Positions 8,708 through 16,916 of a stretch of 64,000 nt of DNA are shown piece after piece. Location: assembly GCF_900108475.1 (NCBI RefSeq), contig NZ_FNWO01000010.1, positions 62,001-126,000 of the forward strand, given 5' to 3'. The notes beneath the pieces were generated by a model. It searched no databases and had not been told where the DNA came from. It was given only the letters and a program-made list of their open reading frames with translations. Numbering within the stretch: position 1 is the first letter of the stretch; every line of letters begins with the position of its first letter. The translations under genes were made by a program, and so were the position numbers. Origin of the DNA: Magnetospirillum fulvum. GTDB lineage: Bacteria > Pseudomonadota > Alphaproteobacteria > Rhodospirillales > Magnetospirillaceae.

Positions 8708-9082
8708 TCAGGATTTGAGGGCGGTGACTTCGATCTCGACCTTCATCTTGGGATCGACCAGCCCGGTGACGACAGTGGTGTTGGCCGGGCGGACGCCGCG
8801 GAAGGCTTCGCCCAGCACCGGGGCGATCCGCTCGAAGAAGCTGGCTTCGGTGACGAAGGCGCGGACGCGGACGACATCCTTCAACGACGCGCCGCCCTGG
8901 GCCAGCGCCTGGGCGATGGTGTCGAGGGCCTGACGGGCCTGTTCGGCGACGTCGTCGGAAATCTCGCCGTTCTTGTAGCCCGAGGTGCCGGACACGAATA
9001 CCCACGGATCCTGAGCGACGGCGCGGGAATAGCCGGCGATCTCTTCAAACGCGGAGCCGGAGGAAATCAACTGACGGGTCAT
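8708..9082 (-). CDS. RidA/YjgF/UK114 family protein, variant without the usual Arg
   Basis: A 124-residue single-domain member of the RidA superfamily. Canonical RidA deaminates reactive enamine/imine intermediates in the cytoplasm. The fold signatures are V-F-V-S-G-T-S-G near residue 28, D-V-V-R-V-R-A-F-V-T and V-E-I-E-V-T-A-L at the C-terminus. In canonical RidA a conserved Arg stands in the A-R-S-x-V segment; here the matching segment reads P-A-N-T-T-V, so the imine-deaminase Arg appears to be missing, as in the Rid4-7 subfamilies. The function is therefore likely different and cannot be named. Confidence 0.8.
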   Translation of the reverse strand: MTRQLISSGSAFEEIAGYSRAVAQDPWVFVSGTSGYKNGEISDDVAEQARQALDTIAQALAQGGASLKDVVRVRAFVTEASFFERIAPVLGEAFRGVRPANTTVVTGLVDPKMKVEIEVTALKS

Positions 9083-9174
9083 GATCTGTCCTTCGAGAGG
9101 AGTGAATGAAAGCGAAAGCGCATCGGGCGCGCCCCAAAAGGCTTCATACCCGATTTGTCACGACGGGCAAACGG

Positions 9175-9561
9175 TCACCCCGCCAGAATGCGGTCGAGAA
9201 AGGGCACCCGGCCCTGGCGGTCCTCGACCTCGATCACCCACAGGTCGGAATCGACCTCGCGCTGGCGGGCGATATAGGCTTCGGCCGCCGCCTCGGTGAC
9301 CGGAGCCGCCCCGGTGGCGCGCAGCCAGCCCGCCCGGCCCGATCCGTCGCGGACCTGGGTGAACACCTCGCAGCCATCGGCGCCCCGGTTCAGCTTGACC
9401 AGCACCGCCCCGGCATCGTCGTCGCCATGCCGGACCACCATCGCGACGATCCCCACCGCGCCGCATTGGCGGATCGCCGCCTGGACCCACAGCCGCGCTT
9501 TCAGCCTGGGTTCCGGCTCGGGCGCCGGGCTGTCATCCCGGCCGCGTCCCGCCATCCGCAT
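9175..9561 (-). CDS. DUF1491 family protein
   Basis: A 128-residue protein matching the alphaproteobacterial DUF1491 pattern: R-L-K-A-R-L-W-V-Q-A-A-I-R, then V-V-R-H-G-D-D-D-A-G-A-V-L-V-K-L-N and C-terminal D-S-D-L-W-V-I-E-V-E-D. Family function is unknown. There is no signal peptide and it is probably cytoplasmic. It is encoded on the minus strand just upstream of a divergent dehydrogenase gene. Confidence 0.82.
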   Translation of the reverse strand: MRMAGRGRDDSPAPEPEPRLKARLWVQAAIRQCGAVGIVAMVVRHGDDDAGAVLVKLNRGADGCEVFTQVRDGSGRAGWLRATGAAPVTEAAAEAYIARQREVDSDLWVIEVEDRQGRVPFLDRILAG

Positions 9562-9677
9562 CCTTTGTTCCTCCGCTTTGTTGCTCCGCCGATCCTAGGC
9601 TGTTCACGGGACGCTGGACAAGGGAACCCCGAGTTGTTAGGCGTGAAGATAAGTGGTGCCCCGTGAGGAGAGCCGAC

Positions 9678-10664
9678 ATGTCGAACAGGAAGCCCGTCGT
9701 CGTCGTCACCCGCAAGCTGCCCGATCCGATCGAGACCCGGATGATGGAGCTGTTCGACGCCCGCCTCAATCACGACGACCGGCCGATGAGCCGGGCCGCG
9801 CTGATCGAAGCGGTCCGCGACGCCGACGTTCTGGTGCCTACCGTCACCGACCGCATTGATGCCGGGGTGCTGTCCCAGGCGGGACCGTCGCTGCGGCTGA
9901 TCGCCAATTTCGGCACCGGGGTCGATCATATCGACCTCGCCACCGCGCGGGCGCGGGCGATCACCGTGACCAACACGCCGGGCGTCCTGACCGAGGACAC
10001 TGCCGACATGACGATGGCGCTGATCCTGGCGGTGCCGCGTCGGCTGGTCGAGGGCGAGCGGCTGGTCCGCTCGGGCAATTGGGGCGGCTGGAGCCCGACC
10101 CTGATGCTGGGCCATCGCATCTGGGGCAAGCGTCTCGGTATCGTCGGCATGGGCCGGATCGGTCAGGCGGTGGCCCGCCGCGCCAAGGCGTTCGGAATGG
10201 CGATCCATTACCATAACCGCAAGCGGGTTCATCCCGACATCGAAGCCGAGTTGGAGGCGACCTATTGGGAAAGCCTCGACCAGATGCTGGCGCGGATGGA
10301 CGTCATCACGATCCATTGTCCCCACACCCCGGCGACGTTCCACCTTTTGTCGGCGCGCCGCCTCGAATTGCTGCCCAAGCACGCTTATCTGGTCAATTGC
10401 GCCCGCGGCGAGATCGTCGATGAAAACGCGTTGACCCGGATGCTGATCCGGGGCGATCTGGCCGGGGCCGGACTCGACGTGTTCGAACACGAACCGGCGG
10501 TCAATCCCAAGCTGCTGGCGCTCGACAATGTCGTGCTGCTGCCCCATCTCGGTTCGGCGACCGAGGAAGGCCGGATCGACATGGGCGAGACGGTGCTGAT
10601 CAACATCAAGACCTTCAGCGACGGCCATCCGCCGCCCGACCGGGTGCTGGCCTCGATGTTCTAA
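9678..10664 (+). CDS. D-2-hydroxyacid dehydrogenase (glyoxylate/hydroxypyruvate reductase type)
   Basis: A 328-residue NAD(P)H-dependent 2-hydroxyacid dehydrogenase that reduces a small 2-oxoacid such as glyoxylate. It has the Rossmann motif G-M-G-R-I-G-Q-A-V, the catalytic-Arg block N-C-A-R-G-E-I-V-D-E, and the His block L-P-H-L-G-S-A-T near the C-terminus, plus N-F-G-T-G-V-D-H-I-D earlier. The start at 9678 follows a GAGGAG site; an in-frame ATG 15 bases upstream is less well placed. The exact substrate is not fixed by sequence; GyaR/GhrB-type activity is likely. It has no operon partner. Confidence 0.88.
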   Translation: MSNRKPVVVVTRKLPDPIETRMMELFDARLNHDDRPMSRAALIEAVRDADVLVPTVTDRIDAGVLSQAGPSLRLIANFGTGVDHIDLATARARAITVTNTPGVLTEDTADMTMALILAVPRRLVEGERLVRSGNWGGWSPTLMLGHRIWGKRLGIVGMGRIGQAVARRAKAFGMAIHYHNRKRVHPDIEAELEATYWESLDQMLARMDVITIHCPHTPATFHLLSARRLELLPKHAYLVNCARGEIVDENALTRMLIRGDLAGAGLDVFEHEPAVNPKLLALDNVVLLPHLGSATEEGRIDMGETVLINIKTFSDGHPPPDRVLASMF

Positions 10665-10700
10665 AAAAGAACTCCCCCGGATCGGGCAAATCCGGGGGAG
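10662..10700 (-). terminator. Terminator of the Spy-like gene, overlapping the dehydrogenase stop codon
   Basis: A perfect 11-bp stem (10672-10682 with 10690-10700) with a 7-base loop. Read on the minus strand it is followed by TTCTTTTTTAG, so it is a good terminator for the minus-strand gene at 10768-11322. The T-tract on that strand coincides with the TAA stop and trailing A-run of the plus-strand dehydrogenase. Confidence 0.85.
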
Positions 10701-10767
10701 TCGATCGGCGTCCGCCGCCTTGGGCGGGAGGATATCAAAGAGACGGACGCCGCGGGGTTACCAGGCC

Positions 10768-11322
10768 CTAGCGCTCGTCGCCGGGCTGCTGCGGAGCGGC
10801 ATCGCCGGGACGACCGGCATCGCCGGGACGGCCGGGGCCGCGATAATGGCCGGGGCCACCATGGCCGCCGGGGCCGCCATGGGCGGACAGAACCTGATCG
10901 GCGATGGTCTGCTGGGCCGGGGTCAGGATCTGGTAGAACTTGGTCAGGGCCGGGACCGTGCGCTTCAGCGTTTCGGTGTGGGCTTCGGCCAGCTTCAACT
11001 GCCGGTCCAGCCGCGCCGGGAGGGCGGTGGCGAGGTCGGGCTGATCGCTGCACAGCGCCCGCATCGGCTCCTGGGCCGCTTTCATCGTCTCGGACAGGCG
11101 GCGGAATTCATCCTTTTGGGGCGCGGTCAGGGTCAGCTTCGCTTCGGCAAAGGCCAAGTGGGCGGCCAACCTGGCGTCCTGATCGGCGCAGAAACGCTGC
11201 GCCGGATCGACGGGGGCGCGACGCGGGGCCGAATCGGCGTGGGCGGCGCCGATTGCGGCGGCCAGAGCGACAACCAAGATTGCGGCGGGGATCAGGTGGG
11301 GACGCGGTTTCATCGAATTCAC
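10768..11322 (-). CDS. Spy/CpxP-like LTxxQ-motif periplasmic protein
   Basis: A 184-residue protein with a signal peptide (hydrophobic to about residue 29, ending A-H-A-D). The helical middle carries two LTxxQ-type repeats, L-T-L-T-A-P-Q-K and Y-Q-I-L-T-P-A-Q-Q, as in the Spy/CpxP family of periplasmic chaperones and stress sensors. The C-terminal 40 residues are a Gly/Pro/His-rich tail (G-G-P-G-G-H-type repeats), which could bind metal. The second Met (codon 4) is an equally possible start. It has its own terminator and stands alone. Confidence 0.8.
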   Translation of the reverse strand: MNSMKPRPHLIPAAILVVALAAAIGAAHADSAPRRAPVDPAQRFCADQDARLAAHLAFAEAKLTLTAPQKDEFRRLSETMKAAQEPMRALCSDQPDLATALPARLDRQLKLAEAHTETLKRTVPALTKFYQILTPAQQTIADQVLSAHGGPGGHGGPGHYRGPGRPGDAGRPGDAAPQQPGDER

Positions 11323-11479
11323 TTTCGGTTGGGGGCGTCTGATGAAACGGTTTTAGGCCCGGGCGGTAACCCGACGATGTCGGCCTCGGCAACAAAGGGT
11401 AACCATCGGTAACGCCGACTTGCCGATCGGCGGCGGCTCGGTCAATATCCGCTGCAACCTTATCGGGAGAGAGCGAGCC

Positions 11480-12829
11480 GTGGGTGCGATGGGGACCAGC
11501 CCGGATGTCGGGGCGGACGAGCGCTATGGGGAGGCGATGGCGGCGCTGCGGAGCGGCGATTTCGCCCGCGCCGAAAGCGCGTTGGCCCACATCGTCCGGG
11601 CCGATCCCACCAATGCGGTCGCCCATGCCGATCTGGGGGTGCTGCTGCGGCGGCGCGGTCTGCCCGAGGCGGCGGTGGCCTGTTACCGCCGCGCGTTGGC
11701 GCTTTGCCCCGACCGCGCCGGAACCTTGTCCAATCTCGGCAACGCGCTGCGCGAATTGGGGCGACTGGCCGAGGCCGAAGCGGTGTTGGCGCGGGCGGTG
11801 GCGCTGGAGCCGGACGGGGTCGGCTTTCGCTACAATCTTGCTTTGTTGTTGCGCGACCGTCGCCGCACCGAAGAGGCGCTGGCGATGATGGAGGCGTTGC
11901 TGGAGCGCGAGCCCGACAATGCCGAGATCGCCTGGGACATCGCCCTGACCCGGCTTTATCTCGACGATTTCCGCCGGGGTTTCGCCGGATACGAAGCCCG
12001 CGAGCGTCTGCCCCGGATGCCGCGCCGCGACTTTCCCGGCGAGCGCTGGCGGGGGGACGCGGTGGCGGGGCGGACGGTGTTGCTGGTGTCGGAACAGGGC
12101 TTTGGCGACGCGCTGCAATTCGCCCGCTTCGTGCCGTTTCTGGCCCGGCGCGGGGCACGGGTGGTGCTGGAATGCCTGCCCGAGCTTGGCGCCCTGTTCG
12201 CCACTCTGCCCGGATTGGCCGCGATCGTCCCCAAGGGCGCGCCGCCGCCGCCTTACGATGTGTGGGCTCCGATGGCCAGCCTGCCGCACCTGCTGGGGAT
12301 CGCATGGACCGACCTGCCCGGTCCCTGTCCCTATCTGAGCGCGCCGCCGGGGCCTCGGCTGCTGCCGCCTGCGCCGGGGACGCGCCTGACCGCCGGGCTG
12401 GTGTGGGCGGGCAAGACCATTCCGCGCGACCGCTCGTGGCCGCTGGAAACGCTGCTGCCGCTGCTGGCCGATCCCTCCATCGCCTGGGTCAGTCTCCAGC
12501 ACGGCCCGCGCGGGAGCGATCTGGTCCGGCTGGGGGCCGACCGTCTGGTCGCCGACGCCGCCCCGGCGCTGGGGTCTTTCGCCGATACCGCCGCGTTGAT
12601 GACGCAGCTTGACCTGATCGTCACCATCGACACCGCGACGGCTCATCTGGCCGGGGCGCTGGGGCGTCCCACCTACGTCTTGCTGCGCTATGTCTCGGAC
12701 TGGCGCTGGGGCAATGAGCGCGACGACTCGCCGTGGTATCCGACGCTGCGGCTGTTCCGCCAATCCGATCCCGACGATTTCGCCGGGCCGGTGGCGCGGA
12801 TCGCCCAAGCCCTGGCCGCCCCCGGTTGA
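11480..12829 (+). CDS. TPR protein with GT9-like glycosyltransferase domain
   Basis: About 449 residues. The N-terminal half is a tetratricopeptide array of four to five repeats, with A-H-A-D-L-G-V-L-L and L-S-N-L-G-N-A-L-R-E-L-G as typical repeat cores. The C-terminal half resembles heptosyltransferase-like (GT9) folds seen in TPR-fused proteins, with L-L-V-S-E-Q-G-F-G-D-A, V-W-A-G-K, S-L-Q-H-G and the late I-D-T-A-T-A-H-L-A-G-A-L-G block. A GTG start at 11480 is chosen because GGGAGA stands 9 bases upstream; the next ATG (11489) is too far from it. Probably cytoplasmic. Its acceptor is unknown; protein glycosylation or envelope sugar transfer is possible. Confidence 0.75.
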   Translation: MGAMGTSPDVGADERYGEAMAALRSGDFARAESALAHIVRADPTNAVAHADLGVLLRRRGLPEAAVACYRRALALCPDRAGTLSNLGNALRELGRLAEAEAVLARAVALEPDGVGFRYNLALLLRDRRRTEEALAMMEALLEREPDNAEIAWDIALTRLYLDDFRRGFAGYEARERLPRMPRRDFPGERWRGDAVAGRTVLLVSEQGFGDALQFARFVPFLARRGARVVLECLPELGALFATLPGLAAIVPKGAPPPPYDVWAPMASLPHLLGIAWTDLPGPCPYLSAPPGPRLLPPAPGTRLTAGLVWAGKTIPRDRSWPLETLLPLLADPSIAWVSLQHGPRGSDLVRLGADRLVADAAPALGSFADTAALMTQLDLIVTIDTATAHLAGALGRPTYVLLRYVSDWRWGNERDDSPWYPTLRLFRQSDPDDFAGPVARIAQALAAPG

Positions 12830-12882
12830 TTTCCGGGGGAATCGCCCCACCTGTCATAGGCCTGTTTCTGGAGGGAAAAACA

Positions 12883-13878
12883 ATGACGCGTCGGTTGGTC
12901 ACGATATTCGGAGGCTCGGGCTTTCTCGGCCGGGCGATCGTCAACCGACTGGCCGGAAACGGCTGGGCGGTGCGGGTTGCGGTGCGTCACCCCTCGACCG
13001 CCGAGTTCCTGTTGCCGATGGGCGAGGTCGGCCAGATTTCGCTGGTCCGCGCCGATATCGGCAATCCCGCCGCTGTCGCCGCTGCGGTGGCCGGAGCCGA
13101 CGCGGTGGTCAATCTGGTCGGCATCCTGACCGAAAGCAGCCGCCGCACCTTCCAGGCGATTCATGCCGATGGAGCCGCGACGATCGCCGCCGCCGCCCGC
13201 GAGGCCGGGATCACCGCCTTTGTCCAGATGTCGGCGGTGGGGGCCAGCGCCCGGTCCGACGCCGCCTATGCCCGCAGCAAGGCGGCGGGTGAAGAGGCGG
13301 TGCGGGCCGAGATTCCCGGCGCGACGATCCTGCGCCCCTCGGTGGTGTTCGGCCCCGACGACGATTTCTTCAACCGCTTCGCCAAGATGGCGGTGCTGTC
13401 GCCGGTGCTGCCGGTGTTCACCGGGGACGGTTTTCACGTTGTGTGGAATGGAGCGCGGCCGTCGCTCGATCTGTTCGGCACCGGCGGACCGCGCTTCCAG
13501 CCGGTCTATGTCGGCGATGTCGCCGCCGCCGTCGCCGCCGTGCTCGACGATCCCACCCTGGCCGGGCGGACCTACGAACTGGGCGGTCCGACCGTCTATT
13601 CGATGAAGCAGATCATGGAGCTGGTGCTGTCGTACTCCGGTCTCCATCGCCGTCTGCTGCCGCTGCCGATGGGGCTGGCGATGGTCCAGGCGCGGGTGTT
13701 CGAATATCTGCCGACGCCGCCCTTGACCCGCGATCAGGTGCGGATGATGCGGGTCAACAATATCCTGACCGGGGCCGAGCCGGGTCTGGGGGACTTGGGC
13801 ATCACGCCTACGCCGGCCGAGACGATCCTGCCCCATTACCTGCGCCGCTATGGCCCGCCCAACCGCGCCGAGCAGTAA
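12883..13878 (+). CDS. NDUFA9-like NAD(P)-binding protein (complex I associated)
   Basis: A 331-residue extended SDR/NmrA-type protein. The N-terminal motif is I-F-G-G-S-G-F-L-G-R-A, followed by V-N-L-V-G-I-L and Q-M-S-A-V-G-A, with Y-A-R-S-K-A-A-G-E as the remnant Y-x-x-x-K. This pattern matches the bacterial NDUFA9/complex I 39-kDa subunit family, which binds NADPH tightly and stabilises complex I. The start at 12883 is preceded by GGAGGGA. It ends 6 bases before the convergent pmbA stop. No nuo genes are in the window, so the role rests on family resemblance. Confidence 0.8.
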   Translation: MTRRLVTIFGGSGFLGRAIVNRLAGNGWAVRVAVRHPSTAEFLLPMGEVGQISLVRADIGNPAAVAAAVAGADAVVNLVGILTESSRRTFQAIHADGAATIAAAAREAGITAFVQMSAVGASARSDAAYARSKAAGEEAVRAEIPGATILRPSVVFGPDDDFFNRFAKMAVLSPVLPVFTGDGFHVVWNGARPSLDLFGTGGPRFQPVYVGDVAAAVAAVLDDPTLAGRTYELGGPTVYSMKQIMELVLSYSGLHRRLLPLPMGLAMVQARVFEYLPTPPLTRDQVRMMRVNNILTGAEPGLGDLGITPTPAETILPHYLRRYGPPNRAEQ

Positions 13879-13884
13879 GGGAGC

Positions 13885-15237
13885 TTACTTTCCGGCGATG
13901 GTCAGCCCGTCGATCCGGAGCGTCGGGCAATCAATGCCGTGGCGCAGTTCGAGATCGCTGGCCGGGGTCAACTCGCGGAACATGTCCTTCAGGTTTCCGG
14001 CGATGGTGACCTCGGCGACCGGGAAGGCCAGTTCGCCGCCCGAAATCCAGAATCCGGCGGCACCGCGCGAATAATCGCCGGTGACGCCGTTGACGCCCTG
14101 GCCGAACAATTCGGTGATGTAGAACCCGTCGGTGATGTCGCCGATCATCTCGGCGGGCGTGATCGCGCCCGCATCGAGATAGAAATTGCTGGCCGACGGC
14201 GATGGCGGCGAGCCGGTGGCCCGGCTGGCGTGACCGGTGGGGGCCAGGCCAAGCTGATGGGCCGAGCGCAGATCGAGCAGCCAGGTGGTCAGCACCCCGT
14301 CCTCGATCACGGCGCGGGTCTGGGTCGGCAAGCCTTCGCCGTCGCAGGGGCGCGAGCGCAGGCCACGGCGGCGATGGGGATCGTCGATCACCCGGATGCC
14401 GGGGGCGAACACCGGCTGGCCCAGCCGGTCCTTGAGGAAGCTGGTGCCACGCGCGACCGAGGCGCCGTTGATCGCCCCGGCCAGGGTGGCGAGCAGACCC
14501 CGGGCGACGCGGGGGTCAAAGATCACCGGCACCTGACGCGAACTGACCTTGCGGGCACCGAGACGGCGGACGGCGCGGCGCGCTGCTTCGGCCCCGACCT
14601 CTTCCGGGGCGCGCAGATCGCCGAGATAGACCGCGCCGGTATGGTCGTAATCGCGCTCCATCCCGCTGGCCCCGTCTCCGGCCAGCACCGCGACCGACAG
14701 CGAGGCGTGGCTGACCTGATATTCGAACGACAGCCCGTTCGAGGCGCACAAAGCCACCCGCGAGCGGCCCCAGCCGGAATCCGAGCCTTCGGAATTGGTG
14801 ATGCCGGGGGTGGCGCGGGCGATGTCCTCGGCCCGGCGCGCCATGTCGATCAGCCCCTCGGCATCGGGCTCGGAGGGATCGAACATGTCGAGATCGGGCA
14901 GATCGCGGGCCAGTTGCTCGGGCGTCGCCAGCCCGCACCACGGGTCTTCGGGGACGATGCGGGCCATCGCGACGGCGCGTTCGACCAGTTCGGACAAAGC
15001 GGCGGGCGAGCGGTCCGACGACGAGACGAACGCCTGCTGCCGCCCGATCAGGACGCGCAGGCCGATATCGCCGCCCTCGGACCGTTCCAGCCGCTCCAGC
15101 GTTCCCAGCCGCAAGCCGACCGACAGCGAAACCGAATCGATCAGAACCGCATCGGCCTCGTCGGCACCGGCGCGGCGGGCGCAAGCGACCAGATCGCCGA
15201 GCAGATCGAGCGGGGCCGCACTCTGGGAACCGGACAT
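13885..15237 (-). CDS. pmbA: TldE/PmbA family metalloprotease subunit
   Basis: A 450-residue PmbA/TldE homologue. In known systems TldD and TldE form a cytoplasmic protease that trims peptide precursors such as microcins and CcdA; TldD carries the H-E-x-x-x-H metal site and TldE does not. No such site is seen here, supporting the TldE assignment. Family features include the N-terminal beta-rich domain, G-M-E-R-D-Y-D, F-D-P-R-V-A-R-G-L-L and the C-terminal N-F-Y-L-D-A-G block followed by G-V-N-G-V-T-G-D-Y-S-R-G-A-A-G-F. It follows folD by 25 bases on the same strand. No tldD is in the window. Confidence 0.88.
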   Translation of the reverse strand: MSGSQSAAPLDLLGDLVACARRAGADEADAVLIDSVSLSVGLRLGTLERLERSEGGDIGLRVLIGRQQAFVSSSDRSPAALSELVERAVAMARIVPEDPWCGLATPEQLARDLPDLDMFDPSEPDAEGLIDMARRAEDIARATPGITNSEGSDSGWGRSRVALCASNGLSFEYQVSHASLSVAVLAGDGASGMERDYDHTGAVYLGDLRAPEEVGAEAARRAVRRLGARKVSSRQVPVIFDPRVARGLLATLAGAINGASVARGTSFLKDRLGQPVFAPGIRVIDDPHRRRGLRSRPCDGEGLPTQTRAVIEDGVLTTWLLDLRSAHQLGLAPTGHASRATGSPPSPSASNFYLDAGAITPAEMIGDITDGFYITELFGQGVNGVTGDYSRGAAGFWISGGELAFPVAEVTIAGNLKDMFRELTPASDLELRHGIDCPTLRIDGLTIAGK

Positions 15238-15262
15238 GAGGAAACCTCCGCGATCAGAAGCG

Positions 15263-16153
15263 TTACAGCGACTCGTCGAGGGCGATGCGGTGCTGGCGGG
15301 CGCAGGCGACCAGGGTGTTGCGCAGCAGGCAGGCGATCGTCATCGGCCCGACCCCGCCGGGAACCGGGGTGATCGCGCCCGCGACCTTGACCGCCTCGTC
15401 AAAGGCGACGTCGCCGACCAACCGGCTGGTGCCGTCGGGATTGGCGATGCGGTTGATGCCGACGTCGATCACGGTGCAGCCGGGCTTCAGCCAGTCGCCC
15501 CGGACCATCCCCGGCTTGCCGACAGCGGCGACGACGATGTCGGCGCGGCGCACCACGTCGGGCAGATCGCGGGTGCGGGAATGGGCGACGGTAACGGTGC
15601 AGCTTTCGCGGATCAGCAATTGAGCCATCGGCTTGCCGACGATGTTCGAGCGCCCGACCACCACCGCGTCCAGGCCGGACAGATCGCCCAGTTGGTCCTT
15701 GAGCAGCAGCAGCGAGCCGAACGGGGTGCAGGGGACCAGCGCTTCACCGCCCGAGGCGAGACGGCCGACATTGACCGGGTGAAAGCCATCGACGTCCTTG
15801 GCCGGGTCGATCGCCTCGATCACCTTTTGGGTGTCGATGTGGCGGGGCAGGGGAAGCTGGACCAGGATGCCATGCACCGCCGGGTCGCTGTTGAGCCCGG
15901 CAATCAGGGTCAGCAATTCGTGTTCGGGGGTATCGACCGGCAGGGTATGGACGAAGGATTCCATCCCCACTTCGACGGTGCGCTTGTGCTTGGTGCGGAC
16001 ATAGACTTGGCTGGCCGGGTCTTCGCCCACCAGCACCACCGCCAGACCGGGGGTGAGGCGGCGGCTCTCGCGCAGGGCGTGGACCTCGGTGGTGATGCGC
16101 TCGCGCAGGCCGACGGAAAAGCGGTTGCCGTCGATGATCGTAGCTTCAGTCAT
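15263..16153 (-). CDS. folD: Methylenetetrahydrofolate dehydrogenase/cyclohydrolase
   Basis: Bifunctional cytoplasmic enzyme that interconverts 5,10-methylene-THF, 5,10-methenyl-THF and 10-formyl-THF. The 296-residue length is standard. Visible motifs are [11 protein letters not shown] with the catalytic Lys following in [23 protein letters not shown] and [10 protein letters not shown] near the C-terminus. The start at 16153 overlaps the TGA of the upstream DUF167 gene as ATGA, which suggests translational coupling; a frame extension of six codons upstream is less likely. Confidence 0.95.
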   Translation of the reverse strand: MTEATIIDGNRFSVGLRERITTEVHALRESRRLTPGLAVVLVGEDPASQVYVRTKHKRTVEVGMESFVHTLPVDTPEHELLTLIAGLNSDPAVHGILVQLPLPRHIDTQKVIEAIDPAKDVDGFHPVNVGRLASGGEALVPCTPFGSLLLLKDQLGDLSGLDAVVVGRSNIVGKPMAQLLIRESCTVTVAHSRTRDLPDVVRRADIVVAAVGKPGMVRGDWLKPGCTVIDVGINRIANPDGTSRLVGDVAFDEAVKVAGAITPVPGGVGPMTIACLLRNTLVACARQHRIALDESL

Positions 16154-16479
16154 GATTGTTCGGCCATCCATAGATCAAGGCGTTGCCGCAAATCCTCGGC
16201 ATCGCCGGAAATCAGAACCACCTTGCGGCGGTCGGTCGCACCTTGGACGATGTCCAGCGCGGTGCGGGGGAGACGCCAGGTCTTGGCCAGCAGCTTGACC
16301 AGGGCAGCGTTGGCCTTGCCGTCCTCGGGCACTGCGGTGACCTGGACCTTCAGAACCGCCTGTCCATCGGATTCGGCGGCGACGCCCTGGACCTGATTGC
16401 GCGAGGCCTTGGGCGTCAGCCGGATCGAAACCCGGAGCCCGCCGGACGCGACGGCGAAAGGCGAGGCCCCGGAAGTCAT
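16150..16479 (-). CDS. DUF167/YggU family protein
   Basis: A 109-residue DUF167 protein. The family pattern is clear: [12 protein letters not shown] near residue 18, [17 protein letters not shown] at 44-60, and [12 protein letters not shown] towards the end. Function is unknown; structures show a small alpha/beta fold. It lies between yggT and folD with gaps of 2 bases and an ATGA overlap, so these three form an operon. The true start was taken as the ATG at 16479, since a longer open frame upstream is the shadow of yggT. Confidence 0.88.
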   Translation of the reverse strand: MTSGASPFAVASGGLRVSIRLTPKASRNQVQGVAAESDGQAVLKVQVTAVPEDGKANAALVKLLAKTWRLPRTALDIVQGATDRRKVVLISGDAEDLRQRLDLWMAEQS

Positions 16480-16481
16480 CG

Positions 16482-16793
16482 TCAGAAAGCGACGGAAAAG
16501 CGCAGCTGTTCCAGCACCCGGATCAGGAAATACAGCACCAGCCACAGCACGATCGGCGACAGATCGACCGACCCCAGGTCGGGCAGAATGCGGCGCAACG
16601 GACGCAACACCGGCTCGGTCAGGCGCGACAGCACGGTCAGCAGCGTGCGGACGGTGGAATTGTAGGTGTTGACGATTCCAAACGCCACCAGCCAGCTTAC
16701 CACCACCGCCGCCAGAACGACGTACCAGTACAGGTTCAAGGCCAGGATCACGACCTCGATCGCGGCGGCTAAAATCGCGTGCATTGCCAGCAT
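16482..16793 (-). CDS. YggT family membrane protein
   Basis: A 103-residue integral membrane protein of the YggT family. It has two or three hydrophobic helices (about residues 5-40 and 80-97) and the conserved middle L-T-E-P-V-L-R-P-L-R-R-I-L-P. YggT proteins have been tied to osmotic stress resistance in E. coli and to cell shape or division in other bacteria; a precise role is not established. It is the first gene of the yggT-DUF167-folD-pmbA run and is divergent from trkH. Confidence 0.88.
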   Translation of the reverse strand: MLAMHAILAAAIEVVILALNLYWYVVLAAVVVSWLVAFGIVNTYNSTVRTLLTVLSRLTEPVLRPLRRILPDLGSVDLSPIVLWLVLYFLIRVLEQLRFSVAF

Positions 16794-16916
16794 CCCTTAT
16801 GGCAGTTCTCGTCACGGCCAACCCTAGCTGTCGCCGCCCCGGCTGGCAAGCGCGCGCACGATTCTCTGGACAAGCGCCTGCATTCGGGGTCAAGAGTCCC
16901 TCAAATCGCGAGAGCA

